Below, piece by piece: positions 1 through 9,994 of a DNA stretch of 64,000 nt. Numbering within the stretch: position 1 is the first letter of the stretch; each line of letters begins with the position of its first letter. The notes beneath the pieces were generated by a model. That model ran no database searches. It had not been told where the DNA came from and was given only the letters and a program-made list of their open reading frames with translations. The stretch is from contig NZ_BDMN01000080.1 of NCBI RefSeq assembly GCF_002189065.1, positions 1-64,000 on the forward strand, given 5' to 3'. The position numbers and the translations under genes were made by a program. Source of the DNA: Bathymodiolus platifrons methanotrophic gill symbiont (GTDB lineage Bacteria > Pseudomonadota > Gammaproteobacteria > Methylococcales > Methylomonadaceae).

Positions 1-171
1 ATTTCGTTGAAACAAAGATTACAAATGGAATTCTTGAGGGAATTAATAGCAAGGTCCAACTGGCCAAACGACGAGCAAGAGGTTATCGCAATATTAATAA
101 TTTTATCAATATGATTTACTTTCTTTGTGGTAAGTTAAAATTCGACTACCCACTAGGATTCACATAGAGCC
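1..171 (+). mobile_element. Right end of an ISL3-family insertion sequence (continues off the window)
   Basis: The window opens inside an insertion sequence. The segment holds the last codons of a transposase and then a terminal sequence ending in AGAGCC at 166-171, which on the other strand reads GGCTCTATGTGAATCC. Ends starting GGCTCT are typical of ISL3 elements as I know them. The end lies inside the condensation-like gene on the minus strand and truncates it. The left end and target duplication are outside the window, so the exact boundary at 171 is inferred. Confidence 0.7.
3..167 (+). CDS. ISL3-family transposase, C-terminal fragment
   Basis: The frame starting at base 3 is open to a TAG at 165-167 and encodes 54 residues. 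They contain GILEGINSKVQLAKRRARGY followed by NINNFINMIYFLCGK. This is the conserved C-terminal stretch of the ISL3 DDE transposase (glutamate of the catalytic triad, then a basic SK.Q..KRRARG motif). The rest of the gene lies before the window, so whether the transposase is intact cannot be judged. Family assignment is from motif memory. Confidence 0.75.
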   Translation, partial: FVETKITNGILEGINSKVQLAKRRARGYRNINNFINMIYFLCGKLKFDYPLGFT

Positions 172-1049
172 TTGCTTAATAACCGGCTTAGGGCTTTATT
201 TCTACGTAAATTGAATGCGTAGGGTGCGCAATAGACATCACCAGTTTGCTCAGGATTCATGCGATGCAATGCGCGCATAAAACAGCCGACATAATATAAA
301 CTACTTGCTGTTAGGCCAACTTGCTGGCGCACATGTTGATTAATTGTCTGGGTCTGTTCGGAACTCAGTGTATAAGTGTGGAAGTTTAATCGTTCAGGCG
401 CTTTGCTGGTGTCCGCATGGATAATGCTTTGTAACGTGTCTAGTTGGGTAATATGACGTTTGGCTTTAATAAACATGGCTATTTTTTGCCACCATTTATA
501 TTTACCTAACTGGGTAATTACTAATGGCTCCAGTTTAGGTAGATCAAACTTAAGTCGCTGTTCTGCATCGTTAGTACAAAGATATTTTAAAATTAAGTCC
601 GCCCCTTTGGCATCACAAAAGGGATGGATCCAGCGCATCAGAAAGGTGTTTTTGCTGGCGCTTTGAATAAGGTGGAATTCTATAGGGGGCACTGTCTCTC
701 GTGCCTGTTTGTGATTAAGGAGCTGGAGTACGGTTTGTTTGTGAAACTCTTCTTCGCTTGCGGTGTCGGTAGCTTGATGTAAATGAAATAAAGGAAATGG
801 CTGCTCGCGCTGGCACCAGAAAAAACGTTTGCCACGTTGCTGTAAGCTGGCAAACGATAGTGGAAAGCGTTGGCTAAATTCATTAATGCGTTGCTCGATT
901 GCTTTAATATCAGGAGCGTTAGTAAGCTCTAAAGCGAAACCACATTGACTGCCCGGCATGTTTTCCTGGCGTATTTCCTCGTCCATTGCCAGGGTAAAGC
1001 AATCAGAAGGATTAAGTATCTGGATAATGTCATCTGTGGCTGTGTTCAT
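153..1049 (-). pseudogene. Condensation-domain-like acyltransferase, 3' end cut off by ISL3 element
   Basis: The protein resembles the condensation/acyltransferase (HxxxD) superfamily. Around residue 142 it has HPFCDAKGAD in place of the usual HHxxxDG, with the N-terminal half of such a fold around it. The ATG at 1049 is preferred over an upstream ATG at 1070 because it overlaps the stop codon of the preceding acyl-carrier-like gene as ATGA. The natural reading runs to about base 172 (RNKALSRLLSKAL) and the last residues are supplied by the IS end. Family members are usually about 430 residues, so the C-terminal third is missing and function is doubtful. The acyl substrate cannot be told. Confidence 0.6.
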
Positions 1050-1280
1050 GCTTTGTGGTGGAGTATCCACTTCTCCAGGGCATTAAATGAATTGACATTA
1101 TCGGGGTCAATTTCAGAGTCGGGCAGGGTAATATTTTTGAAGAGAAGATATACGTATTAGTTCGCGTATTAGGGGTACGATAGTTCCGGCCTCTAATAAG
1201 TCGTCAGCATCTGAAATTTTTTCAGGTTCTGCGACAAAAATAAGTTCGTTAAAAATAAATTCGCGAAGTTCTTGTTTCAT
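1046..1280 (-). pseudogene. Decayed acyl carrier protein
   Basis: From ATG at 1280 the reading gives MKQELREFIFNELIF then EKISDADDLLEAG, the N-terminal half of an acyl carrier protein. Where the phosphopantetheine motif (DSL/DSM) should follow, the sequence reads TIVPLIREL with no serine. The C-terminal half, ITLPDSEIDPDNVNSFNALE, is found in the +1 frame and ends at TGA 1046-1048, overlapping the next start. The middle is therefore scrambled and frameshifted while total spacing is roughly normal. A 79-residue open frame spans the first part but cannot encode a working carrier. It was probably the partner of the adjacent condensation-like enzyme. Confidence 0.65.
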
Positions 1281-1391
1281 ATAGTCTATAGGGCACGAGC
1301 ATTGACTCGCTGCATTGTACTTAAGAGGAAAGGTAGGAGGGGTTGTAGTCACAAAGAAAGTTGTCGCGGCTAAAGCCCCTCCTGCTATCGG

Positions 1392-2369
1392 CTAATCTTC
1401 TAGCTGTTGTAAGCCATCTAGATACCATTTTACTTGCTTGCTGTTTTTTGACTTGATAAAGGTCCACACTTCACGCACTTGTTCAGGTTGTGCGCTGATA
1501 TTTTCACGCATAAGCGTATCGAATAAGACCACAGCTTCTAATTCATTGCCTATTTCCCGTATTTCGAGTAGTTCGGCTTCAATTTTTAAAACATCGGTAT
1601 GGTTTTCAGTAGCTGAATCTTTCAATTGCGCTTGGATTTCAGCAAATACTTTATCAGTTGTTAGGCCACGAATTTCAGTCAGGTCTCTTGTATCCCTGGC
1701 TGTTTGTAGCATCTTAAAGGCACCTTTTGCACCCTCCAGAAAGTCTTGCTCATCGAAGCCCTGAGGTAATACGATTGCATCTTCGATCAGCTTTTCTTCT
1801 ACTGTATTATCAGCTGCTTCAAAATTAGATTGTTTGCCTTTGTTAGAAAATATGTCAGTGTCAAAGCCTGCAGCGCTATTAGACGCTGAGCTATTTGAGC
1901 GTTGATAATTGCTAGTCAGCGGTTCTGGCTGTGAGTTTTTAGCATAATTATTGCGGTTATATGCGGTGCTTCTTGTGGATCTGGCAGCTTTAGCGGCAAA
2001 TAATTTAAATAAAAGATAGGCAATACCACCGAATATCAGGATATCCATAAAATTAAAGTTTTCAAAGGCACCACCAAAAAATAGTGAACCTAATAATCCC
2101 CCAAGAGCTAAGCCTCCGAGTAAGCCCATTAATCCGCCACGCTTGGACATGGTTTGCCGAGCTGACTGGTTTTTACTATAGGCTTGTTGCTGGCTTGCTG
2201 TTCTTTGAGTGGGTTTTGATGCTTTTCGGTTATAGGACTTGCTGTATTTTGACGTACTGCCGAATGAACGAGCACCGCCAAAGCGTTTGGCTTCAGCATC
2301 GGAAATGCCTGCAAAGCTTAGGGTTGCAGTAATGATAATTGTTAAAAACAAGCTAGATAGTTTATTCAT
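1392..2369 (-). CDS. Exported Tim44-like domain protein
   Basis: This 325-residue protein begins with a signal peptide (hydrophobic residues 6-21, likely cut near AEA-KRF at 27-28). A basic Ser/Lys/Gln-rich linker follows to about 75, then a glycine-rich hydrophobic stretch (79-101) and a second hydrophobic segment (107-125). After a low-complexity linker, residues about 195-325 form a Tim44-like domain with the typical FLEGAKGAFKMLQ and the closing W.F......W.LDG pattern. In gammaproteobacteria this family is a membrane-associated protein of unknown function. It is a single gene on the minus strand, and the start is supported by the signal peptide directly after it. Confidence 0.85.
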   Translation of the reverse strand: MNKLSSLFLTIIITATLSFAGISDAEAKRFGGARSFGSTSKYSKSYNRKASKPTQRTASQQQAYSKNQSARQTMSKRGGLMGLLGGLALGGLLGSLFFGGAFENFNFMDILIFGGIAYLLFKLFAAKAARSTRSTAYNRNNYAKNSQPEPLTSNYQRSNSSASNSAAGFDTDIFSNKGKQSNFEAADNTVEEKLIEDAIVLPQGFDEQDFLEGAKGAFKMLQTARDTRDLTEIRGLTTDKVFAEIQAQLKDSATENHTDVLKIEAELLEIREIGNELEAVVLFDTLMRENISAQPEQVREVWTFIKSKNSKQVKWYLDGLQQLED

Positions 2370-2467
2370 AATGAGTCATGGGTTTGAATAGGTTACTTTT
2401 AATATGAGGTTGAATATTAAAAAAACTAGAGCCGCATTCATCTAAATAGATATATAGTTTTTTTGAT

Positions 2468-2493
2468 GTAGAGCGGACTAAAGTCCGCTCTAC
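2468..2493. repeat. 26-bp palindrome between purM and the Tim44-like gene (family E)
   Basis: GTAGAGCGGACT and AGTCCGCTCTAC form a perfect 12-bp inverted repeat with a 2-base loop just after the purM stop. A similar but less regular palindrome (AGCGGACTGAAGTTCGCT) is at about 51170-51187 before mfd, and a half copy (CCCGCTCTAC) follows tgt near 7517. It could act as a terminator stem for purM but no T-run follows on that strand, so I call it a small dispersed repeat. Confidence 0.6.
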
Positions 2494-2495
2494 GT

Positions 2496-3539
2496 TCAGC
2501 AATAATCGACTTGTGTTTTTCCGGGTGTGCTAACGATCTCACCGATGCTAAAAGCAGTTTCGCCTTGTTCTTTTAGTGTGGCTATCGTTGCTGCTTCATC
2601 TTCTGCGGCAATGCAGACAATCATGCCGATACCGCAGTTAAAAGTAGTCAGCATATTAGCCTGTGTGACATTGCCTTGTTCTTGCAACCATTGAAAAATT
2701 GCCGGCAGCGTCCAGGAGTTCAGGTCAATGCTGGCGCTTAAACCTTCTGGTAGTACGCGAGGAAGGTTTTCGGTAATTCCTCCGCCAGTAATATGTGCCA
2801 TAGCATGTACGGGCACTTTATTGATTAGATGTAATAGTGGTTTAACGTATATACGGGTAGGTTCGAGTAAGTGCTCTGCCAGTGGTTTTCCGGCTAGCGT
2901 ATTAGTTAGTGGGATATTGCTGCGTTCAATAATCTTACGAATTAATGAGTAACCATTCGAGTGTGGTCCCGAGGACGCAATGCCAATCAGTTTATCGCCT
3001 GCGGATACTTTGCTGCCATCAATAATCGCTTCTTTTTCTACGATACCGACACAGAAGCCGGCAAGATCGTATTCGCCATCAGCATACATGCCTGGCATTT
3101 CAGCAGTTTCACCGCCGACTAATGCTGCTCCCGCAAGCTCACAACCTTTACCAATGCCCTCGATAACTGAAGTAGCGGTATCAACATCTAATTTGCCGGT
3201 AGCGAAATAATCTAGAAAAAATAGAGATTCAGCGCCTTGTACGATAATGTCGTTAACGCACATGCCTACTAGATCTATGCCAACTGTGTTGTGCTGATTT
3301 AAATCAATAGCGAGTTTTAATTTTGTGCCTACCCCATCAGTACCTGAGACCAGAATAGGCTGTTTATAACGATCCAGTGGTAGTTCGAACATTGAACCAA
3401 ATCCGCCCAAACCAGACATAACGCCAGCAGTCCGGGTTTTTGCAGCAATGGGTTTAATGCGTTCAACAAGCGTATTGCCTGCTTCTATATCTACGCCTGC
3501 ATCTTTATAGTTTAAACTCTCTGCTTTATGTTCGCTCAC
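2496..3539 (-). CDS. purM: Phosphoribosylformylglycinamidine cyclo-ligase (AIR synthetase)
   Basis: PurM catalyses the ATP-dependent closure of FGAM to aminoimidazole ribotide in purine synthesis. The sequence has the hallmark [15 protein letters not shown] at the N-terminus, [24 protein letters not shown], the glycine-rich [11 protein letters not shown] and [20 protein letters not shown] start at 3539 gives 347 residues, close to the 345 of the E. coli enzyme. A TTG at 3560 would add seven residues and lacks a ribosome site, whereas AAGAGA lies just upstream of the GTG. The gene is divergent from the DUF2066 gene, an arrangement common in gammaproteobacteria. Confidence 0.95.
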   Translation of the reverse strand: MSEHKAESLNYKDAGVDIEAGNTLVERIKPIAAKTRTAGVMSGLGGFGSMFELPLDRYKQPILVSGTDGVGTKLKLAIDLNQHNTVGIDLVGMCVNDIIVQGAESLFFLDYFATGKLDVDTATSVIEGIGKGCELAGAALVGGETAEMPGMYADGEYDLAGFCVGIVEKEAIIDGSKVSAGDKLIGIASSGPHSNGYSLIRKIIERSNIPLTNTLAGKPLAEHLLEPTRIYVKPLLHLINKVPVHAMAHITGGGITENLPRVLPEGLSASIDLNSWTLPAIFQWLQEQGNVTQANMLTTFNCGIGMIVCIAAEDEAATIATLKEQGETAFSIGEIVSTPGKTQVDYC

Positions 3540-3850
3540 AAGTGTTCTCTTACTGATCAAATTAAATTATAGTTATGCTTATTGTACAAGACAAACAGAG
3601 GATATGAAATTGCATACGAGGTTTTTATGGTTTTGTTGCTTATTCATTACGCAATGTGTTGCCGCGGTAGAGGTGGAAGGGCTATTTACTGCGCAGGTTG
3701 GTGTGCATAGTCAATCACGTGAAGATAGAAATGTTGCTATACGTGAAGCGTTAGTGATCGTCGTCAGTCGATTGATTAAGGGTAAAAAGTTTGCCCAGCA
3801 ACCAGCAGTAAAATCAGTGCTGGACAATGCTGCTTCCTATGTGGATCAGT

Positions 3851-3858
3851 ATCAATAT
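3851..3858. repeat. Target site duplication, left copy
   Basis: ATCAATAT immediately precedes the IS4-like element. The same 8 bases follow it at 5392-5399. Confidence 0.85.
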
Positions 3859-5391
3859 CATCAGTGTTTCCATTGAAAGCAACAATAGCTAAGAAACTTA
3901 GAGAGTATGCCTTATTTTAGAGGCGGTATGCGATTATCTTGTCCTACTCCCAGATTTTTAATCAATCCTAAAAATTCTTCGCAGGATAAGCACATGGAAA
4001 AACAACAAAAAACCTAAAATAAAGCTTGCAATTACGAAAAACATTTTTTTATAATTTTCCGTTTTATAAACCTTATAATCGGAAACTCTCATGTACGAAT
4101 CCCAGACACTGAATGCCTTTATTTTTGATCACTGCAATAAGAGCATGGACAATGCCGTATCAGCAGAACGTTACCCTTTGTGGAAGCGAGCATGCCCAGG
4201 ACTAAACGATATTGGCTTTATTCGTCTTGGGATGTTACGTTGCATCAGTTTGGTGGATAGTGGTCGCCATTTTTTACAGGCAGCAGAAGAGGTTCATGAG
4301 GAGCAATGCCCTCTTTCAACCTATTTTAAATCACTCAAGTCACCTAGACGAGTGAGAATGCTCGAAGCTGTTGAACAACAAAGCTATGACATTTACAGTG
4401 AAACTCTGTCATCGCACGGTATTGATTATCTAAAGTCATTTCCTGAACTGAATGACTATACCGTATTGGCGGCTGATGGGCACTTTATTGATCATGCCTG
4501 TCATACAGAAAAAGGAAAGAATGGAAAAGTCTACGCAGCAGGGTTTATCTACACTTTAAATCTCAGAAATGGTTTGCTCAGACCTTTTTCGCTTATTACA
4601 AATGGAACCCGGCGGCATCAGGAAATCCCCGTGCTGCGCGACGAACTCAAGAGAGAAAACAGAACAAAAAACAGCACCCAAAAGTGCCTCTACGTCTATG
4701 ATAAAGCGGTCACTGATTATGCTTTCTGGAATAACCAAATAGAGCATGGGAATTTGATGATTTCAGTTTTAAAGGAGAATTCAGTCGCCACTTTTGTTGA
4801 ATCAATTCATTTCGATACCAGCCATGAACTTAACACGGGGATTGAAAGTTACAGCACTTATGAAAACAACGGTATCAGGTTTAGCATTGTCAATTATCGC
4901 GATCCCGAAACAAAAAAACTTCACCGCTTTATAACGACCTTACCTGGCTCAATCAACCCTGGAACGATTGCCATGCTGTACTTCAAGCGCTGGACGATTG
5001 AGAAAGCATTCAATAACAGTAAAAGTAATTTGAAAGAAACAAAAGCATGGTCTTCTGATAATAACTCACTCAAGAACCAGATGCGGCTGACAGCAATGAG
5101 CTACAACTTATTACGCACGGTCGAAGAGCTTTCTAAAATACAAGATCCAGAGTTGATTCACCCTTCTGATAAAAAGTACACCGAAGATCTTGAGAAAAGG
5201 CAGCAAGCAGCTAAAAAAAGGGGAGGATTTGTGAATCCATTATTTTTTAATGAAAGAATCGCACGTATAAGCTCATATACTATTCGGGCTGTTCAAAACG
5301 CAATAATGACAGGAAAGTCGCTGAGTAGCTTTATCAATGCGCTTGTTGCTAAATTAGTTCCGAGGGTGAATCAGATAGGGGAACACTGATG
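3859..5391 (+). mobile_element. Complete IS4-like insertion sequence, 1533 bp
   Basis: The element starts CATCAGTGTTTCC at 3859 and ends GGGAACACTGATG at 5391, giving imperfect terminal inverted repeats of about 13 bp. It is flanked by the direct repeat ATCAATAT on both sides and carries one transposase gene that ends just before the right end. Its boundaries are confirmed by restoration of the DUF2066 reading frame on removal. About 230 bp of AT-rich leader separate the left end from the transposase start. Confidence 0.9.
4091..5389 (+). CDS. IS4-like transposase
   Basis: This 432-residue DDE transposase carries the IS4 signature Y-x2-R-x3-E-x6-K: Y297, R300, E304 and K311 in YFKRWTIEKAF. 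Candidate catalytic aspartates are D129 (LAADGHFID) and D204 (LYVYDKAV). It looks full length with no frameshift, so the element may still be active. The start ATG at 4091 follows an A/T-rich leader with only a weak ribosome site, and the stop lies within the right inverted repeat. Subgroup assignment within IS4 is not certain. Confidence 0.88.
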   Translation: MYESQTLNAFIFDHCNKSMDNAVSAERYPLWKRACPGLNDIGFIRLGMLRCISLVDSGRHFLQAAEEVHEEQCPLSTYFKSLKSPRRVRMLEAVEQQSYDIYSETLSSHGIDYLKSFPELNDYTVLAADGHFIDHACHTEKGKNGKVYAAGFIYTLNLRNGLLRPFSLITNGTRRHQEIPVLRDELKRENRTKNSTQKCLYVYDKAVTDYAFWNNQIEHGNLMISVLKENSVATFVESIHFDTSHELNTGIESYSTYENNGIRFSIVNYRDPETKKLHRFITTLPGSINPGTIAMLYFKRWTIEKAFNNSKSNLKETKAWSSDNNSLKNQMRLTAMSYNLLRTVEELSKIQDPELIHPSDKKYTEDLEKRQQAAKKRGGFVNPLFFNERIARISSYTIRAVQNAIMTGKSLSSFINALVAKLVPRVNQIGEH

Positions 5392-5399
5392 ATCAATAT
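5392..5399. repeat. Target site duplication, right copy
   Basis: ATCAATAT immediately follows the IS4-like element and matches 3851-3858. Confidence 0.85.
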
Positions 5400-5922
5400 G
5401 TAAGTATTTCTGATGATAGAAAAAAAGACTTATCATATCGTTTGCTTGTTAGCTTTAATAAGAGCACCTTAATGGATGTATTGAATAGTAGTGGGTTAGC
5501 TGTATGGGATGTAAATCGGGCTAAAATTCTACTATGGCTGGTTATTGAGCAAAAAGGTAAGCAGGCTTTTCTGGATATTGATCGGAATGCTAAGGTTGAG
5601 AAGGCAATACAGGATGCGGCTATGGCCAAAGGAATTCCGTTATTGTTGCCATTGATGGATCTGGAGGAAAAGCAGGCAATATCAGTTATAGATATATTAG
5701 CCGCTAAGCCGGATAAAATTCTAGAGGCTTCATCGCGCTATGATGTTGCAACAATATTATCCGGAAAGCTTGTTAAGAAACGTACTTGTTGGAGTTCAGA
5801 GTGGGCTTTGCATTTTAATAATAAAATTGAGCGGTGGACTGTTTCCTGTACAGACTTAAAGACAAATTTAAATAATGCGTTACAAGGAGTCTATGAATAT
5901 TTGTCTGTTTTTTATGCGCTAA

Positions 5923-6081
5923 GGAACGAGGATTCAATAATACCCTAATCTGACTTGTCTTTTTGCCCCACAGACGCACTAGAAAAATAGTTGCGTAGCT
6001 TGCTATGCGCCTATTTTCCTAATGCACCTGTGAAGCAAAAATCCTGCGTCATACTTTCGGGTATTATTAAATCCTCGCTCC
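5923..6081. mobile_element. Family A inverted-repeat element (MITE-like), about 159 bp
   Basis: The ends are near-perfect inverted repeats: CGAGGATTCAATAATACCC on the left and GGGTATTATTAAATCCTCG on the right, extending to about 23 bp with GGA/TCC. The core contains TCTGACTTGTCTTTT and GTTGCGTAGCTTGCTATGCG. A close copy is at 61291-61448, and partial or divergent relatives are at 26511-26646, 30808-30837 and 39281-39381. No coding capacity. The left end overlaps the last codons of the DUF2066 gene. Confidence 0.75.
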
Positions 6082-7514
<1,433 letters not shown>

Positions 7515-7640
7515 AGCCCGCTCTACAAGTAACGCTTCAGTTTTAATTACAGCCGATAGAAATACGTAATGGTGACTGCGCTAAGTATATGCCATAATAG
7601 AGAGCTTTTTTACTAAATAATTGATGATATTGGGGAAAAC

Positions 7641-7991
7641 ATGAGCTTTTTTATTTCTGATGCTATTGCAGAAGCTGCTCCAGCAGCAGCGGGACAACCT
7701 GGCTGGGAAGGGATGTTATTTCCCCTAGGTATTTTGGTATTTTTCTACTTTTTATTTCTAAGACCTCAGGGCAAACGTACTAAAGAGCATAAGAAAATGC
7801 TTGAAGAGATGCAGCCAGGGGCTGAAGTTGTTACTGGAGGCGGCGTTTTAGGCAAGGTTATCAGTCTTGACGAAAACTTTGTGCAAGTTGAGGTGTCTCC
7901 AAATGTTGTGTTGCAAGTGCAACGCCATCAAATTGGTAGTTTAATGCCCAAAGGGACTTATAAAGTTCAAATGAAAAAGGGCAAATCTTAA
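7641..7991 (+). CDS. yajC: Sec translocon accessory subunit YajC
   Basis: YajC is a small inner-membrane protein that associates with SecDF and the SecYEG channel. The 116-residue product has an N-terminal Ala-rich periplasmic stretch, one membrane helix (about 26-42) ending in FLRPQGKRTKEHKKM, and the conserved cytoplasmic domain with GAEVVTGGGVLGKV and the V.V.... V.VQR pattern. The ATG is preceded by TTGGGGAAAAC. It lies between tgt and secD on the same strand. Confidence 0.95.
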   Translation: MSFFISDAIAEAAPAAAGQPGWEGMLFPLGILVFFYFLFLRPQGKRTKEHKKMLEEMQPGAEVVTGGGVLGKVISLDENFVQVEVSPNVVLQVQRHQIGSLMPKGTYKVQMKKGKS

Positions 7992-8126
7992 ATCGCTCAA
8001 GCGATTATAAGTAGGCTTAGAATAAGTGAGTATACCCAGGAATAGGCTGTAGCTAATTACCGGGGTATGCTCATTCTTTATTGGTGCAGATAGCACCAGA
8101 CATTGATTTATCTTGTTGGACTTATC

Positions 8127-9980
8127 ATGCAAAACCATTTCCCTTTATGGAAAAACCTATTGATCATCACCGTCCTGATCTTGGGGATAGTTTACTCATT
8201 ACCTAATCTTTTCGGTGATGATCCTTCAGTACAAATATCAGCAGGCAATAGCTTAGAAATATCAGCCGTACAGTTAGAGAATATTGAAAGCACATTAAGT
8301 AGTGCCGGGATTACAGCTAAAGCAATAGAATTACAAGGCAGTAAAATTTTAGCTCGCTTTAATAATACTGAAGATCAGATGCGCGCTGCAGATTTATGGC
8401 GCAATAGCCTGGGTGGAAAATTTACAGTCGCTTTAAATTTAGCGCCGGCAACACCTGATTGGTTGCGTTCATTAGGTGCTGAGCCTATGTATCTGGGGCT
8501 GGACTTGCGGGGCGGGGTGCATTTTCTTTTAGAAGTAGATATGGTGGCCGCATTAAAGCAGGCTGAGGAACGATATAATAACGATATTCGGATGGCGTTA
8601 CGTACAGCTAAAATTCGTTATAAATCGGTTACTTTTGATAAGGGCGCAGTTAAGGTTGTTTTGCGTAATGACAAGGATAAGCAAGCGGCTATCGCCTTGG
8701 TTGATGATGAATTTCGTAAGCTGGATATGAAAGTAGACGAAACTCAGCCAGTGATCTTCTTAAGTATTTCAGAGCAAGAAATTAGAGAAATCAAGAAATT
8801 TGCTTTGGCACAAAACATTACTACCTTACGTAATCGAGTTAATGAATTAGGTGTTTCCGAGCCTGTTATTCAACAGCAAGGAGATAGCCGGATTGTTGTG
8901 CAGTTACCTGGTGTGCAAGATACAGCGCAAGCTAAAGAAATACTGGGTACCACGGCGACTCTGGAATATCGTAAAGTCGATACCCAGCATGATGTACAAA
9001 ATGCATTAGATGGACGAGTGCCTGTTGGTTCCAGGCTTTACTATGAGCGTGATACTAACGCACCTGTGCTATTGAAAAGACGCGTAATTATAACCGGGGA
9101 TCAGATTGTTGATGCTTCTTCAGGTCTGGATCAGAACGGCTCGGCATCGGTTAATATCACCTTAAATGGTATTGGCGCTAAGAAAATGGGTAAATTCACT
9201 AAAAACAATATAGGCCAGCCTATGGCGGTAGTCTTTATTGAGCAGAAAAGCACTACAAAAATAGTGAATGGGAAAAAAATACGTCACAAAGAAAAAATTG
9301 AAGAAGTGATTAGTATTGCAACCGTTCGTGATGCTTTTAGTAAGCGCTTTCAAACCACAGGCCTGGATAGTCCGCAAGAAGCTCGTAAGTTGTCTTTATT
9401 ACTTAGAGCGGGTGCGTTAGCCGCACCAGTGGATATAGTTGAAGAACGTACAGTAGGTCCTAGTCTGGGTCAGGACAATATTGATAAAGGAATGTTATCG
9501 GTATTGGTTGGTTTTGTTCTCGTACTGGTTTTTATGGCTGTATATTATAAAACCTTTGGCCTTATTGCTAATCTGGCGCTGACCTTTAACCTGGTAGTGA
9601 TTGTTGCTGTTCTGTCTATGCTGCAAGCAACTTTAACTTTGCCGGGTATTGCCGGAATTGTATTAACTGTCGGTATGGCAGTTGATGCGAATGTGTTAAT
9701 TTTTGAGCGTATTAAAGAAGAATTGAGAAATAGAAACTCTCCGCAAACGAGTATTTTTCTAGGTTACGAAAAAGCTTTCGCCACAATTTTTGATGCCAAT
9801 ATTACGACATTATTGGTGGCACTGGTTTTGTTCGGTTTTGGTACTGGTCCTATTAAAGGGTTTGCAATTACCCTGGCAATAGGAATTTTAACTTCCATGT
9901 TTACTGCTATTTTAGGGTCTCGTATGGTGATTAACTGGATATACGGTGCTCGTCAACGTATTGACAAGCTGTCTATTTAG
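8127..9980 (+). CDS. secD: Protein translocase subunit SecD
   Basis: SecD uses the proton gradient to help pull proteins through SecYEG. The product has an N-terminal membrane anchor (FPLWKNLLIITVLILG), the periplasmic P1 region, YLGLDLRGGVHFLLEVDM, NTLRNRVNELGVSEP-type sequence and five C-terminal membrane segments with GIAGIVLTVGMAVDANVLIF. The ATG at 8127 is chosen over a TTG at 8103 because MQNHFPLWKN aligns with the start of E. coli SecD, giving 617 residues. secF follows after 14 bases. Confidence 0.95.
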   Translation: MQNHFPLWKNLLIITVLILGIVYSLPNLFGDDPSVQISAGNSLEISAVQLENIESTLSSAGITAKAIELQGSKILARFNNTEDQMRAADLWRNSLGGKFTVALNLAPATPDWLRSLGAEPMYLGLDLRGGVHFLLEVDMVAALKQAEERYNNDIRMALRTAKIRYKSVTFDKGAVKVVLRNDKDKQAAIALVDDEFRKLDMKVDETQPVIFLSISEQEIREIKKFALAQNITTLRNRVNELGVSEPVIQQQGDSRIVVQLPGVQDTAQAKEILGTTATLEYRKVDTQHDVQNALDGRVPVGSRLYYERDTNAPVLLKRRVIITGDQIVDASSGLDQNGSASVNITLNGIGAKKMGKFTKNNIGQPMAVVFIEQKSTTKIVNGKKIRHKEKIEEVISIATVRDAFSKRFQTTGLDSPQEARKLSLLLRAGALAAPVDIVEERTVGPSLGQDNIDKGMLSVLVGFVLVLVFMAVYYKTFGLIANLALTFNLVVIVAVLSMLQATLTLPGIAGIVLTVGMAVDANVLIFERIKEELRNRNSPQTSIFLGYEKAFATIFDANITTLLVALVLFGFGTGPIKGFAITLAIGILTSMFTAILGSRMVINWIYGARQRIDKLSI

Positions 9981-9994
9981 GAAGGAGAAGTACC

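Larger units (their letters stand above)
3604..5948 (+). pseudogene. DUF2066 exported protein gene, interrupted by an IS4-like element
   Basis: The 5' part (3604-3858) encodes a signal peptide and the start of a DUF2066 domain (VEVEGLFTAQVGVHSQSRED, AIREALVIVVSRL). The 3' part resumes at 5400. Removing bases 3859-5399 (the element plus one target copy) restores the frame as QYQYVSISDDRKKDLSYRLL, with no base missing. The joined gene would encode about 267 residues. The last residues, RNEDSIIP and the stop, are encoded by the inverted end of a dispersed repeat beginning near 5923, so the natural C-terminus may also have been lost. Function of the family is unknown. It is divergent from purM, as in many relatives. 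Confidence 0.85.

Noticed and set aside
2468-2493. purM rho-independent terminator
   Set aside because: The palindrome is strong, but no T-run follows on the purM strand and similar palindromes occur elsewhere, so it is listed as a repeat.
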